Shown here in pieces: positions 44,601 through 51,689 of a stretch of 64,000 nucleotides of DNA (positions are counted from its first letter, which is position 1; each line of letters opens with the position of its first letter). Made by a program: the position numbers and the translations under genes. The notes below the pieces were generated by a model. That model was not told the DNA's origin. It searched no databases and worked only from the letters and a program-made list of their open reading frames with translations. The DNA lies in assembly GCF_030247195.1 (NCBI RefSeq), contig NC_080672.1, positions 366,660,271-366,724,270 on the forward strand, given 5' to 3'. Origin of the DNA: Topomyia yanbarensis. Its lineage: Eukaryota; Arthropoda; Insecta; Diptera; Culicidae.

Positions 44601-47600
44601 AATGTCTTCTTTGGGGAGCTTTTGACATTTGTCAGTCGGTCCAACTTGCGAATCAAATTCGTTGGTTGAACATAGGCTGTGGCCCAACCAGCGAATCACG
44701 ACTGTATACAAATAAACTGACCAAAGCACGGCGTGTAGTACGAATGCCAAAAGAGAGATCAATGAAAGTTATAGCCAGTAGAAAACTTAAAGAATTCGGG
44801 ATAGCTGAGAATACCAGGGTATCGTGTAGTCGCAAAAATGATGATAAGCAATAAACAGGAGGTAAATCATATCGATGTAATTTATATTGAAACCGGCAAG
44901 AAGTGTTGAATCAAACCCAAATTGGTTCCGCTGTCTCCGCAATACTCATACTTTAAATTTTTACTAGTTGATTTTGACTGTCATACAAATTCGACCTTAA
45001 GATACAACACTCACCTCTCCCATGTGCCGCATATGGTGCAGCTCGTCCAACGGTTCCGCCTTGATGTCGTCCTCCTGCATCAGCAGCATGTCCTTGTCGT
45101 CGATCGGATCGTTGGTAGCTACGCCCAGCTTCTTCAGGCGCATCTTTTCCGCCCATTCGGCAATACCGTGCTTCGGTCGGTTCAGATTCCGATGCTGGTA
45201 GAAAATCAGCGTCATCCGGGTCGGATTCAGTCGGTTCGGTTTCTTCAGTGCCGTCGTCGAGTGCATCTCCAGCTTAGCGCACTCGATCACCACACTACCG
45301 TGCGGGAGAGCGATCGCAACCCCACCCATCTGCGGATCCTCGAAGCAGTCGACGTTCTCGTTCGTTTCGGTCACCTCACCGAGCGTTTCCTTTGGTGGGG
45401 GTGGAGGAGCTGGTGGTGGCGGAGCCTGTTGCATGACCGGTGGCAGATCCTGCTGTTTCGGTCCAAGGTGCGGCTGATGTGGAACGTGCAGTTGCGATGG
45501 GGTGGTTGGCGGGATATGCGTTTGATGATGTGGATGGGGAGGATACAGGTTCCAGTTTGATGGCGGCGGAGGAGCTGGAATGACTGCGGTTGGTGGTGGT
45601 GGCGGTGCCGGACCGGTTCCTGGCAGCTGCGTTTGGGTGGCCGAGTACATGTTGTGATATGTGGGATGGTAGGTTTGTGGCGGATAGCCGTAGTTGTAGT
45701 TCTGGTACGGATCGTACGGTGTGTATGGCGGATGGTAACCGTAGCTCATTGGCGTGTTGGGATGGTAGCCGTAACCGGGGTTATAATCTGGCGGTTTTGG
45801 TTTCACAAATCCTTGCTCCGGTTGCTGAAGCGTGTGGTACGTGTTTTGGTTTTGCTGTTGACTGAGTTTGGTAGTGCTGTAGTCGTCCATGTGGATCGGA
45901 GTCGGTGCTTTCGTCGGATCCGGAATGCTCGGACTGAACGCTGAATTGCTACTGTTGCTACCGGGTCGGGTTGTAGTGTCAGGGATTTCTTCGTTCCGTC
46001 CCAGCATTTTGTTCGGGTCTGTTCGGTTTCCGTAGTAATCCGTCGGCCAGTTGTTGTAGTACTGTCGATTGTCGATGTACTGCCCGGTATTGTAGTCGTA
46101 GCTGTACGGCGAATCCAGTACCGTGCTAGAGATCTGATTCGACTGAAGCTGTGCATCTGTGAAGTTATCAATCATTGACGCCATATCGACGAGTGTGCTG
46201 TTGGTATTACCCGCATTGTTGGGTGAGTTGATAGTGTTTGGAGCCGTGAAAGCACTGGTAGATCCATTATTTCCAGCAGGCGGTAGCTGACCGTGGCCCA
46301 ATTTGTCGATGTTTTCTCCGTTGGTGCCACTTCCATTTGAACCGCCCGATTTTGAGCTATTATTACCCGGTGTGTGTGCCCTTGGTGAACCAGACCCGGA
46401 CGAACTTTGACTATTTTGGCTGCTATTGTTGGGGTTAGTGTTCGTGTTGCTGTTATTGTTAGCAGCACTAGAGGAACCTTTTTTGCTTTTAGATTTACTC
46501 TCCTTCTTCGTCGGCGGAGGTGGAGGTGGTGGCGTTTCCGGTATTGATTCTTCATTGTTGGAATTGTCACCATCTTTAGCCTTCTCATCCTTACCGTTGC
46601 CACGCTTCTTTCCATGCCGCCGGCAGGGTTGGAGTGGAGTAGATCTGACTCGTACTTCGGTTGAGAATCTGAAAAAAAGACAAATTCTGTTAAAATTTTG
46701 TTCGTTTACGGAACAGATCCCACGCCAACTGTTTACGTAATGTAAACCTAATGCCGATTAGTGCCATCTATGACATTCGGTTGCAAACAGTTGACACGGT
46801 TATTTATTATCTACAGTTGATTACGGGACTTCTAAAAAAGAAACCAATGCTTTACACTCACTTCTCCAGCGCTTGCACGGATCCCACCTCGGCCTTTTTC
46901 TTCTGCGCTTCCTCACTGTCGAACTCATCCGTAGTGTCCATGGTGTACAGCGGAAGAATATGCAACTGCTCATCGTCCGGCTTCACGCCAGGTGGCAGTG
47001 GTTTTAACAAGGTAACCTGAACCGTGCAACCGTCCTGCATATTATGCAGATCACGATGCGTGTGAGCGCAAAAGTCCAGACAGCAGGTAACTCCTGTTTC
47101 AAAAAAGGAAACACAAGAAAGTGATGAAATTACAACTGTAGTGTGAGCTGCAATGTCTTCAAATTACCTGAAAAGGGTTTCCCGGGTTTCAGGCCCAGCC
47201 GACAGTCGGGAGCGTCTCTCTCGTATTGCACCTGATTCTGGAACGCTTGCGGAGCCACCGTCACGTACAGTGGGCTCAACATCGTTGCCAAAATGTTCAT
47301 TCGTTCCTCGATCTCTGCTTCTTCATTCTTCACGGACAGACGGAATTTGCGCACAGTTTTGGAGCGGGCGTACTTGCAACCGTTGTAGTACATTGACCAG
47401 CTGCAGCCGAAGCTGTAGGAAACGCCGCAGATTTCCGGATCAAGACCTGTTCGTAAATGGTCAAACCATACATTAGACGATGATCTAGGCCGTGATTCGC
47501 CGTAGCTTATCTTACCCTGACAGGCGCAAGTTCGGTTTTCGTTCGTCGCACAGCGACGCACCGTTGGAAGACCATATTTGTTCAATTTGACCGCCAGCAT

Positions 47601-50600
47601 TCGGTAGACGCTATCGGCTTCCTGCGTAGGAATACCATCCCACACCACGATACATATCACAATGAAGGACGCCTTACATCTGTATAGCGAAAACAAAAAT
47701 ATCGGAAACATTGGTTAGTAAAGCTTAAGGCCCGTATCCCAATAATGGCAAACGATCCGTAAAAGGCAAGATCCGACCATAAACTCACCGATGCCCTTGT
47801 CTTCGTTTCACGATGAAGAGAAGCTTCTCCTCGGGATCAACTCGCCGGATAACCCACTTGGCAATCGGACAACCCTGGCTGGACTTGCCCTCCTTGCCAG
47901 TGTAGATAACTTTCTCTATCCGCAACTGTTTCCCACTGAGCCCAACCCGGTTCTCCGTTTCGCGACGAAGCTCTTCCAGCGATGTTGCACAGCCTAGAAC
48001 GAATACGGTTTATTATGCTAAGCAGTCTAACAACTTCACTTCAAACAAACTTACCCAAATGAGTGTAGTAACTTCCCGGCTCGGACGGAGGCTTCGTATC
48101 GGACGATGCGAAGCAATCGCAATCCGGTGCCTCCGGCTTGTGAGCTTTCTCCAGCTTTTCATCCTCTGCTTGCTTGGCAGCGGCGGCTTCCTGTTCCTTC
48201 TTCGTACCTTTGGATTCCTTTTTCTTGCTAGATTTACTACTGCCGGGTTCGGGTTTCGTGTCTCCGTCGGCGGCCGCATCTTTGTTGGCTTTATCTTTCT
48301 TGTCGGATTTCTTGGATTTACTCGTCGACGGCGGTGTGGTTTGTGTTGCTGGAGTTGCAGCAGCAGGAGCCGGTGGCTCCGGTTCCGAAGAGATCTCCGG
48401 AGCGATCACTGGCGCCACAGATTCACCCAGCGATGATCCACCACTGTTGCCGCTGGTGTTGAGATAGGAGTTATCTTCCGTCTCCAGCTTGATTGGAATA
48501 TCCGGCTGGGGTATGCTACTGTTTTTCGGTATGGGGTAAGTGTGAGCCGGGATTTGCTGTTCGAAGTTGGTTTGATGAGCTATTGGGGTAGTGATCGCTG
48601 GCAGTGGTGTGCTAATGTCCGGAGTTGGAGGAAGTGGACTGCCAGTGGCTGTACTGTTGAAGTTCTGGTTGTGGTAATTGGGGTAGTTTTGATACCCCGG
48701 ATAGCTACCGTAGGGTGAGTAGTAGCTGTTATACTCGGTTTTGGTGGCACCGGAAAGACCAGAACTGCCGTGCTGGGAAGATTGAGTTTGCGGCGGTTGA
48801 CTAGTGTCGTTGTAGTCTCCGTAGCGGATAAAGTTCTGGTAGTTCTTTTCGTAACCGTCAAACTTCGGAGGTTGACCCTCGTCGAGGAGGCCAGGTTCCT
48901 TCTTAACGCTCATCAGATTGTAGCTAGAGGAACTACCGCTGCCGGATGCTGCTTGAGGATGATGGAACGCACCGCTGTGCATATGCGGCGATTGCTGATG
49001 GGGAAGATGTGGGTTGAAGCCACTGTTTAGGTTGTCATGTCGGAAACGATTCAGCGGACCTTTGTCGTCCAGTTTGCTGTCCAGGTGGCTCGAGTAACCA
49101 CCGAGTCCTAGCGATGATGGGTTACTACTACTACTGCTGCTATGATTGGATGCTGGATATGTTTGATTAAGATTCGGATACGGCGACGACGAAGATGACG
49201 ACGAGTGATGCTCGCTCATAAAACTACTACTTGAATAGTTATTAAGATTATTGGAAGATTTGTTAGAGTCTATCTGTTGATTCATATCCAGATGATGATT
49301 GTTGTTTTTCGATTTGCTATGCTTATCGCTATTCTTATGGCTACCGCTCTTAGACTTGGAGGAGGATGATGATGAAGACGACGATTTGGAGGAATTCAGT
49401 TTATGCTTGACGTCATGTCCGCCGCCGCCAGAGTCATGATGTAGACTACCACCTCCTGGATCGGTATTATTCTTGTCGATTAGTTGCTGCTTCTGCTCAA
49501 AACCCTGATGCTTACTACCGTGATGAAGATCGCTCATCAGCGAATGATGATGATGATGTTGTTGTTGATGATGTTGTTGTTCGTGCTCTGCTCTGTTCTC
49601 CATTGCTCCCAATCCCGGCGATTTGCTACTTTGCTTCCAGTTAGGATCAACAATATTACTGATACTGTTGATCAGACCGCCACCATCTCCGATAGTACCA
49701 TCGTTGGAAGTACTGTTACTGCCACTGCCTGTTCCGCCACCCATCATTGCTGAGTTTGGTATCGGTGACTGGCCGGAGGCAGAATTGCTGCCCCCAGTTG
49801 CCAGCGTTGTAGGCGTTAGACTGTCTCGGAGATGGTGGCTATACGATAAAAAATGACCGGTCTGTTGTTGGGCCGATCCTTGTCCAAGCACTGGGCTTTG
49901 GACACCTAGATGAGTCATGTGTTGACCGGTTGGCTGAAGTCCCCCGATCACATCCTTGGGATCATTCTTGTTCATGATCATCGTTTTTATTCGTGAATTT
50001 AAGTTGACTCGATCCGATTGGTTGAACAGATCGGCCGACTGTTGCTGCTGCTGATTCCAACCACCCCAGTCGCCCTGGGATTGCTGTTGCTGTTGGTTAC
50101 CATTCATGTGATTCGGCGACTGATGATTGTCTGGCGTTTGCATGGGCGAAGGTGTATGCATGCCACTGTGCGATTGCTGCGCGTAGACATTGTTGTTGTT
50201 GTTGTTCGCGCTGTTAGCCCCATTGTTGTGGTTTGGTGACTGTTGCAGACTATTGTTTCCACTACCGCTGTATGGGTTTGGAGATTGCTGTGCGTACAGC
50301 TGTTGGTTGGAGTTGGGACGAGGAGGTTGCTGTTGGGTTTGTCGGTTCGGTGACTGGGGAACCTGTGCCGGTGGATGCATCGAAGAGTTACCTCCGGCAC
50401 CACTGGCTCCGGTACTGGTGGAAGTTCCGTTGACATTGGTTACATTAGTCGTTGCCGAACTGGCCTGGGTAGTGGTTTGACCGCCATATTCTTGTTGGCC
50501 TGAATATCCATTACAATTGAGTGAGCGCGGCGGTACGCTGTTCACCCGTGGATATCCAGGCATGTCGTTTCCCGACGTCTGCTTGTTTAGCTGCAAGTTA

Positions 50601-51252
50601 AACTGATCGTGCGGATTGTGGGATACTACGGCGGGTCCGGCCGAGACTTGACCGGCGTAGGTAACGGTTGGTGCAAAGGATACGCTCTGCAGCGATACTT
50701 GATTGATGGGAGTGATCTGATTGGTTTGGAATTCATAGCGCTGTACGGTTGGTGGTGCGGCGTACGTCCGACCGTAATTCGGATCGAACCCGATGCCGGC
50801 CGTTTGGACATAGCCGTTCGGTTGGTACGCGGCGTAACCCTAGAAATTTACAGAGATGGTTTCAGGTGAGACACTTTCCGAATGCAAGCGCTGTTCGATG
50901 ATGGGGTAAGTTGAGGGGTTGTCCTTTGGTCCGAAATTATAAGGTAATGTGTGGATGAGTTAACGAAAGCGAGGTGAATGTGATTTGTTTTTTGGTGTGC
51001 GGACAGAAGCATGTGTGGATGTTAGTAGTACGGGTTAGTGATCGAGATCACTCGCTCGTAATCGAATTGGTCATGATGTAGCGGTTGTTGATAGTGTACA
51101 ACGGGGTGGTATTCGTAATGTACCTGTGGCTGGAATTCGAGCGAGTTTAGCGGTGTGATTGCGGGGGTGTTTTGCGGAATCTGCTGGATGAACTGATTCT
51201 GCCAACCCTGGGACGGATCGGCTTGCCAGGTTGGGTAGAACGCCATCGGTGC
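29587..51252 (-). CDS. Tet: Tet methylcytosine dioxygenase (partial; complement join 29587..29625, 45015..46668, 46862..47093, 47168..47446, 47516..47679, 47789..47993, 48055..50839, 51124..51252)
   Basis: Tet enzymes are nuclear Fe(II)/2-oxoglutarate dioxygenases that oxidise 5-methylcytosine in DNA; insect Tet also acts on 6mA and RNA, as reported for Drosophila. The eight exons placed here sum to 5487 nt, 1828 residues plus stop, with every junction phase consistent. Order: a long Gln/Asn/Ser/Pro-rich N-terminal region; a Lys-rich stretch; the Cys-rich domain (CDCF through CACQG); the double-stranded beta helix with the iron motif THRD; a long low-complexity insert; and the second helix half with the distal iron His (LEMHSTT) and 2-oxoglutarate Arg (NPTRMTL), 15 residues apart as in human TET2. 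No CXXC zinc finger is seen in the window. The exon at 51124-51252 has an acceptor, so more exons lie upstream. Confidence 0.93.
29626..33130. other. Tet intron, repeat-poor AT-rich part
   Basis: No genes or clear repeat boundaries were seen. An (AGAG)n tract occurs nearby, at 32401-32415. Confidence 0.5.
33131..33441. mobile_element. 311-bp MITE, CCCAGGTAACC ends, TA duplication
   Basis: The left end CCCAGGTAACCAATAAGCAT is mirrored by ATGCTTGTTGGTTACCTGGG at the right, with TA on both sides (33129-33130, 33442-33443). The inside repeats GCT...ATGCT motifs in both orientations. Confidence 0.85.
33717..34166. mobile_element. TA-type miniature element, hairpin-rich, split by a second one
   Basis: Outer inverted ends GRATTTTCGATTGATGTGCA are at both edges with TA on each side (33715-33716, 34167-34168). 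Between 33732 and 33846 an almost perfect hairpin folds: GTGCACCAGTGTA with TACACTGGTGCAC, and GCACTTTCTAGCAGAAGT with its exact inverse. A second element at 33850-34141 is inserted near the right end. Confidence 0.75.
33850..34141. mobile_element. Inner MITE, GGGGCAGATCACT ends, TA duplication
   Basis: GGGGCAGATCACT at the left and AGTGATCTGCCCC at the right, flanked by TA at 33848-33849 and 34142-34143. Noncoding. Confidence 0.8.
34185..34468. repeat. Short inverted-repeat element (CATCACWGAGAAC ends), copy 1
   Basis: The ends AATGACATCACTGAGAACTG and the near-inverse of the right edge (CTGTTCTCTGTGATGACATT) define it. A related copy in opposite orientation is at 35001-35289. A fragment of the same end occurs at about 1995-2015 (ATCACAGAGAACAGACAT). 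Confidence 0.65.
35001..35289. repeat. Short inverted-repeat element (CATCACWGAGAAC ends), copy 2
   Basis: It begins GCATCACAGAGAACAGACAT and ends GTATGTCAGTTATCAGTGAT. It is inverted relative to 34185-34468: shared internal blocks such as the CAGCGGCAAGTA / TAGCAACTTGCCACTGG region run in opposite directions. Confidence 0.65.
36151..36356. repeat. Short inverted-repeat element (AGATGCCAG ends), copy 2
   Basis: AGAGATGCCAGATTTGCAG at the left and GGCATCTCT at the right, with internal TGCAGATTTTT repeats as in the copy at 541-797. Confidence 0.65.
37234..40920 (-). CDS. LINE ORF2: endonuclease, reverse transcriptase, RNase H
   Basis: The 1228-residue protein starts at an ATG inside the stop region of ORF1. 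It opens with an APE-type endonuclease ([39 protein letters not shown]). The reverse transcriptase follows ([76 protein letters not shown] and LADDGVVSV in place of the usual Y/FADD). RNase H comes next ([50 protein letters not shown]). The C-terminus has the Cys-His cluster [17 protein letters not shown]. No stops or frameshifts are visible. Confidence 0.93.
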   Translation of the reverse strand: MAKSSNEVTDSITVLQWNSRSILPKIDSFKFLLNSLKCDAFALCETWLTSDINLNFHDFNIIRLDRENPYGGVLLGIKKCYSFNRINLPSTPGIEIVACQVLIKGKDLCIASIYIPPRASVGHRTLCNITESLPAPRLVLGDFNSHGTVWGCLHDDNRSTLIQDLCDNFNMTILNTGEMTRIPTPPARASALDLSLCSTSLQLDCMWKVIPDPHGSDHLPIVISIANGSRPSKTINASYDLTRNIDWKSYATAISVKIESTQELPPEEEYRFLAGLILDSANQAQTKPVPSANTHGRSPTLWWDKECSELYAEKSTAYKAFREDGLPASYQQYASLDRRMKSLMKAKKRSYWRRFVNGLTRETAMSTLWGTARRMRNRNSTNENVEYSNRWIFAFAKKICPDSVPVQKTCRAASPPDTANETPFSMVEFSLALLSCNNNAPGLDRIKFNLLKNLPDTAKRRLLNLFNKFLEGNIVPHDWRQVKVIAIQKPGKPASDHNSYRPIAMLSCIRKLFEKMILFRLDNWVEANGLLSDTQFGFRKGKGTNDCLALLSTEIQMAYANKEQMASVFLDIKGAFDSVSINILSEKLHQHGLSPILNNFLLNLLSEKHMHFSHGDLTTSRFSYMGLPQGSCLSPLLYNFYVNDIDDCLANSCTLRQLADDGVVSVTGPKAADLQGPLQNTLDNLSAWALQLGIEFSTEKTELVVFSRKREPAQLQLLLMGATINQVFTFKYLGVWFDSKGTWGCHIRYLKQKCQQRINFLRTITGTWWGAHPGDLIRLYKTTILSVMEYGCFCFRSAANIHFIKLERIQYRCLRIALGCMHSTHTMSLEVLAGVLPLKNRFWELSYRLLIRCDILNPLVIENFERLVELNSQTRFMSLYFDYMAQSINPSTYTPNRVRFLDTSDSTVFFDTSMKEEIRGIPDHIRPQVIPNIFYNKFREVDCDKMFYTDGSNLDGSTGFGIFNNTITASFKLNDPASVYVAELAAIQYTLGIIDTLPTDHYFIISDSLSSIEALRAVKPKKQFPYFLGKIQESLCTLSEKSYQITFVWVPSHCSIPGNEKADSLAKVGALNGDIYERPICFNEFFSICRQRTLNSWQTSWSNGELGRWLHSIIPKVSTKPWFRGMDVGRDFIRVMSRLMSNHYTLDAHLRRIGLAESSLCACDEGYHDIEHVVWVCAGYLDARSQLKDSLRARGRPPNVPVRDMLANRDFPYMSLIYTFIKTTNIPI
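40913..42277 (-). CDS. LINE ORF1: gag-like nucleic-acid-binding protein
   Basis: The 454-residue protein has a Pro-rich N-terminus, a gag-like central domain, and three Cys-rich knuckles at about residues 210-265 ([43 protein letters not shown]). This is followed by the RSHYAEML-type motif ([10 protein letters not shown]) common in I and jockey ORF1 proteins. It is expected to package element RNA. Its stop codon overlaps the ORF2 start: the sequence ATGGCTAA holds both. Confidence 0.9.
   Translation of the reverse strand: MAEGEGTLDGNDIPMDLPDKPDITPSPDPPSPPRIKTYPASSNGPWVVYFRPNTKSPNILEISRELTANYPAVAQITRVRANKIRVIVNDLDQANQIARSERFTKQFRVYVPCRAVEIDGIVAEPGLKCEDLLKYGVGCFKDPSLQKVKILECKQLYSAKTENDKTIYSPSDSIRVTFSGSALPNYVLLDRVRLPVRLFVPRVMNCSNCKQLGHTATYCGNKKRCGKCEGEHEDGACGGETEKCIYCGGPPHALKSCPAYKQRGDKIKRSLKDRSRHSYAEMLKNASPSVPSENSFALLAGVEQESDDPQEGTSLVNPGESRKRRNPASPTLPRKGAKVSSTQSAPSTTNKSNGSDAQKPKQFAPGLGNINSNKEYPPLPGTPKTPSVPVFQTDTQSSNGLMKFSDIVDLIFTAFNVTDPLKSLLIRFLPIVQTFLKQLTTKWPLLAAIVSFDG
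42575..44900 (+). mobile_element. Decayed R1-like non-LTR retrotransposon
   Basis: Plus-strand fragments include an ORF1 tail with CCHC knuckles (43750-43920: [14 protein letters not shown], then degenerate copies) and the endonuclease-RT linker block KNAFKREL...[16 protein letters not shown] at about 44025-44100. This linker is characteristic of the R1/Waldo type. Stops and shifts are frequent. A MITE (44441-44704) is inserted near the right end. The LINE at 36422-42564 landed at its left edge. Confidence 0.6.
44441..44704. mobile_element. 264-bp pogo-like MITE
   Basis: Ends CAGTCGTGATTCGCTGGTTG are perfect inverted repeats over 21 bp, flanked by TA (44439-44440, 44705-44706). The CAGTnnnGATTCGCT start resembles pogo/Tigger ends. 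Noncoding. Confidence 0.85.
45015..46668 (-). CDS. Tet: Tet exon with low-complexity insert and C-terminal catalytic half
   Basis: The acceptor TTTTTTTCAG precedes ATTCTCAACC. The first about 400 residues are Asn/Ser/Pro/Tyr/Gln-rich, including poly-Pro runs, the variable insert that splits the Tet beta helix. The last part holds [20 protein letters not shown], the distal iron-binding His in LEMHSTT, the 2-oxoglutarate-binding Arg in NPTRMTL and [13 protein letters not shown]. The donor GAG|GTGAGT is phase 0. Reading on past it gives an immediate stop (SVVS), which I take as intron. Confidence 0.92.
46862..47093 (-). CDS. Tet: Tet exon with HxD iron-binding motif
   Basis: It encodes [20 protein letters not shown], where HRD supplies the first His and Asp of the Fe(II) triad, then [12 protein letters not shown]. 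Splice sites: GAAACAG|GAGTT and GAGAA|GTGAGT, phases 1 and 2. Confidence 0.95.
47168..47446 (-). CDS. Tet: Tet exon, Cys-rich domain to beta helix
   Basis: Starts after CGAACAG with [20 protein letters not shown] and ends [16 protein letters not shown] at TCAG|GTAATT. These are the most conserved Tet blocks. Confidence 0.95.
47516..47679 (-). CDS. Tet: Tet exon, Cys-rich domain
   Basis: Starts after CTATACAG, encodes [17 protein letters not shown] and ends [15 protein letters not shown] at CAGG|GTAAGA. Confidence 0.95.
47789..47993 (-). CDS. Tet: Tet exon, Cys-rich domain start
   Basis: Starts after GTTCTAG, encodes [20 protein letters not shown] and AKWVIRR, and ends QGHR at CATCG|GTGAGT. 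Confidence 0.95.
48055..50839 (-). CDS. Tet: Tet large exon, disordered N-terminal region
   Basis: One exon of 2785 nt codes for Gln/Asn/Ser/His-rich sequence with runs of Gln, Ser, Asn and His, then a Lys/Glu/Ala-rich block, and closes with the first Cys residues of the catalytic region ([15 protein letters not shown]). The acceptor is TTTCTAG|GGTTAC in phase 0 and the donor is TTGG|GTAAGT in phase 1. CAG/CAA-type runs on the coding strand make it prone to length variation. Confidence 0.92.
51124..51252 (-). CDS. Tet: Tet upstream exon with optional 3' extension
   Basis: It begins after TATTCCACAG with GCACCG ATG and encodes [21 protein letters not shown] end it at CCACAG|GTACAT, phase 0, which matches the next exon. 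The frame stays open to a TAA at 51022 with a Tyr/His-rich tail ([17 protein letters not shown]), so a second, weaker donor (GAGCGA|GTGATC, also phase 0) or a retained end is possible. The ATG at 51246 is not necessarily the start because an acceptor precedes it. Confidence 0.65.
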
Positions 51253-51520
51253 CTGTGGAATAGAGAAGAAGGGCTGAGATGAAAATAACGAAAGCGCATC
51301 GGTAGTGACGGAAAGTTGAACTGGATAAGCTTATTCTAGCGAGCAGTCGCTATTTGTAGTGTGCAACGGATGGGAATGTTGACGATTCAATTAAAAGCAC
51401 TGTGTGGTAAAACCTAGCGTCAATTTTTCAGTAGAATTCGAAAGTGTTTCTTTAACCAGTTTTAACCAGTTATAAACAGTTTAAAAAGTTATGAGATTAA
51501 TGGCGATTTCGCTTGAACCT

Positions 51521-51602
51521 GAAACTGAGTCAGGTTCTAACCCCAACCGCTGTCAGTTCATACATTTTGACAGCATTTGGGGTTAGGAACTGACTCAGTT
51601 TC
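51521..51602. repeat. Long perfect-type hairpin (35-bp arms)
   Basis: GAAACTGAGTCAGGTTCTAA and following bases pair with the inverse copy ending at 51602, with two or three mismatches and a loop of about 12 bp around TTCATACATTT. It lies about 270 bp upstream of the Tet exon at 51252. Confidence 0.8.
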
Positions 51603-51689
51603 GCCTCAAATAAAAACCATATAAGAGAAACGCCTGCTTCAGAATAAGCAAGAAACAGCGAGGAAAACAGCAATCTAAGCAATCATTGA

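Noticed and set aside
44997..46301. A complete Tet C-terminus ending ...GEVSVVS with a stop at 44997
   Set aside because: The last residues come from reading through a consensus donor (GAG|GTGAGT at 45014); the acceptor at 29626 gives a phase-matched last exon.
48059..50480. Many plus-strand ORFs opposite the large Tet exon, some Leu/Val-rich
   Set aside because: They mirror Gln/Asn/Ser codon runs of the Tet exon on the other strand.
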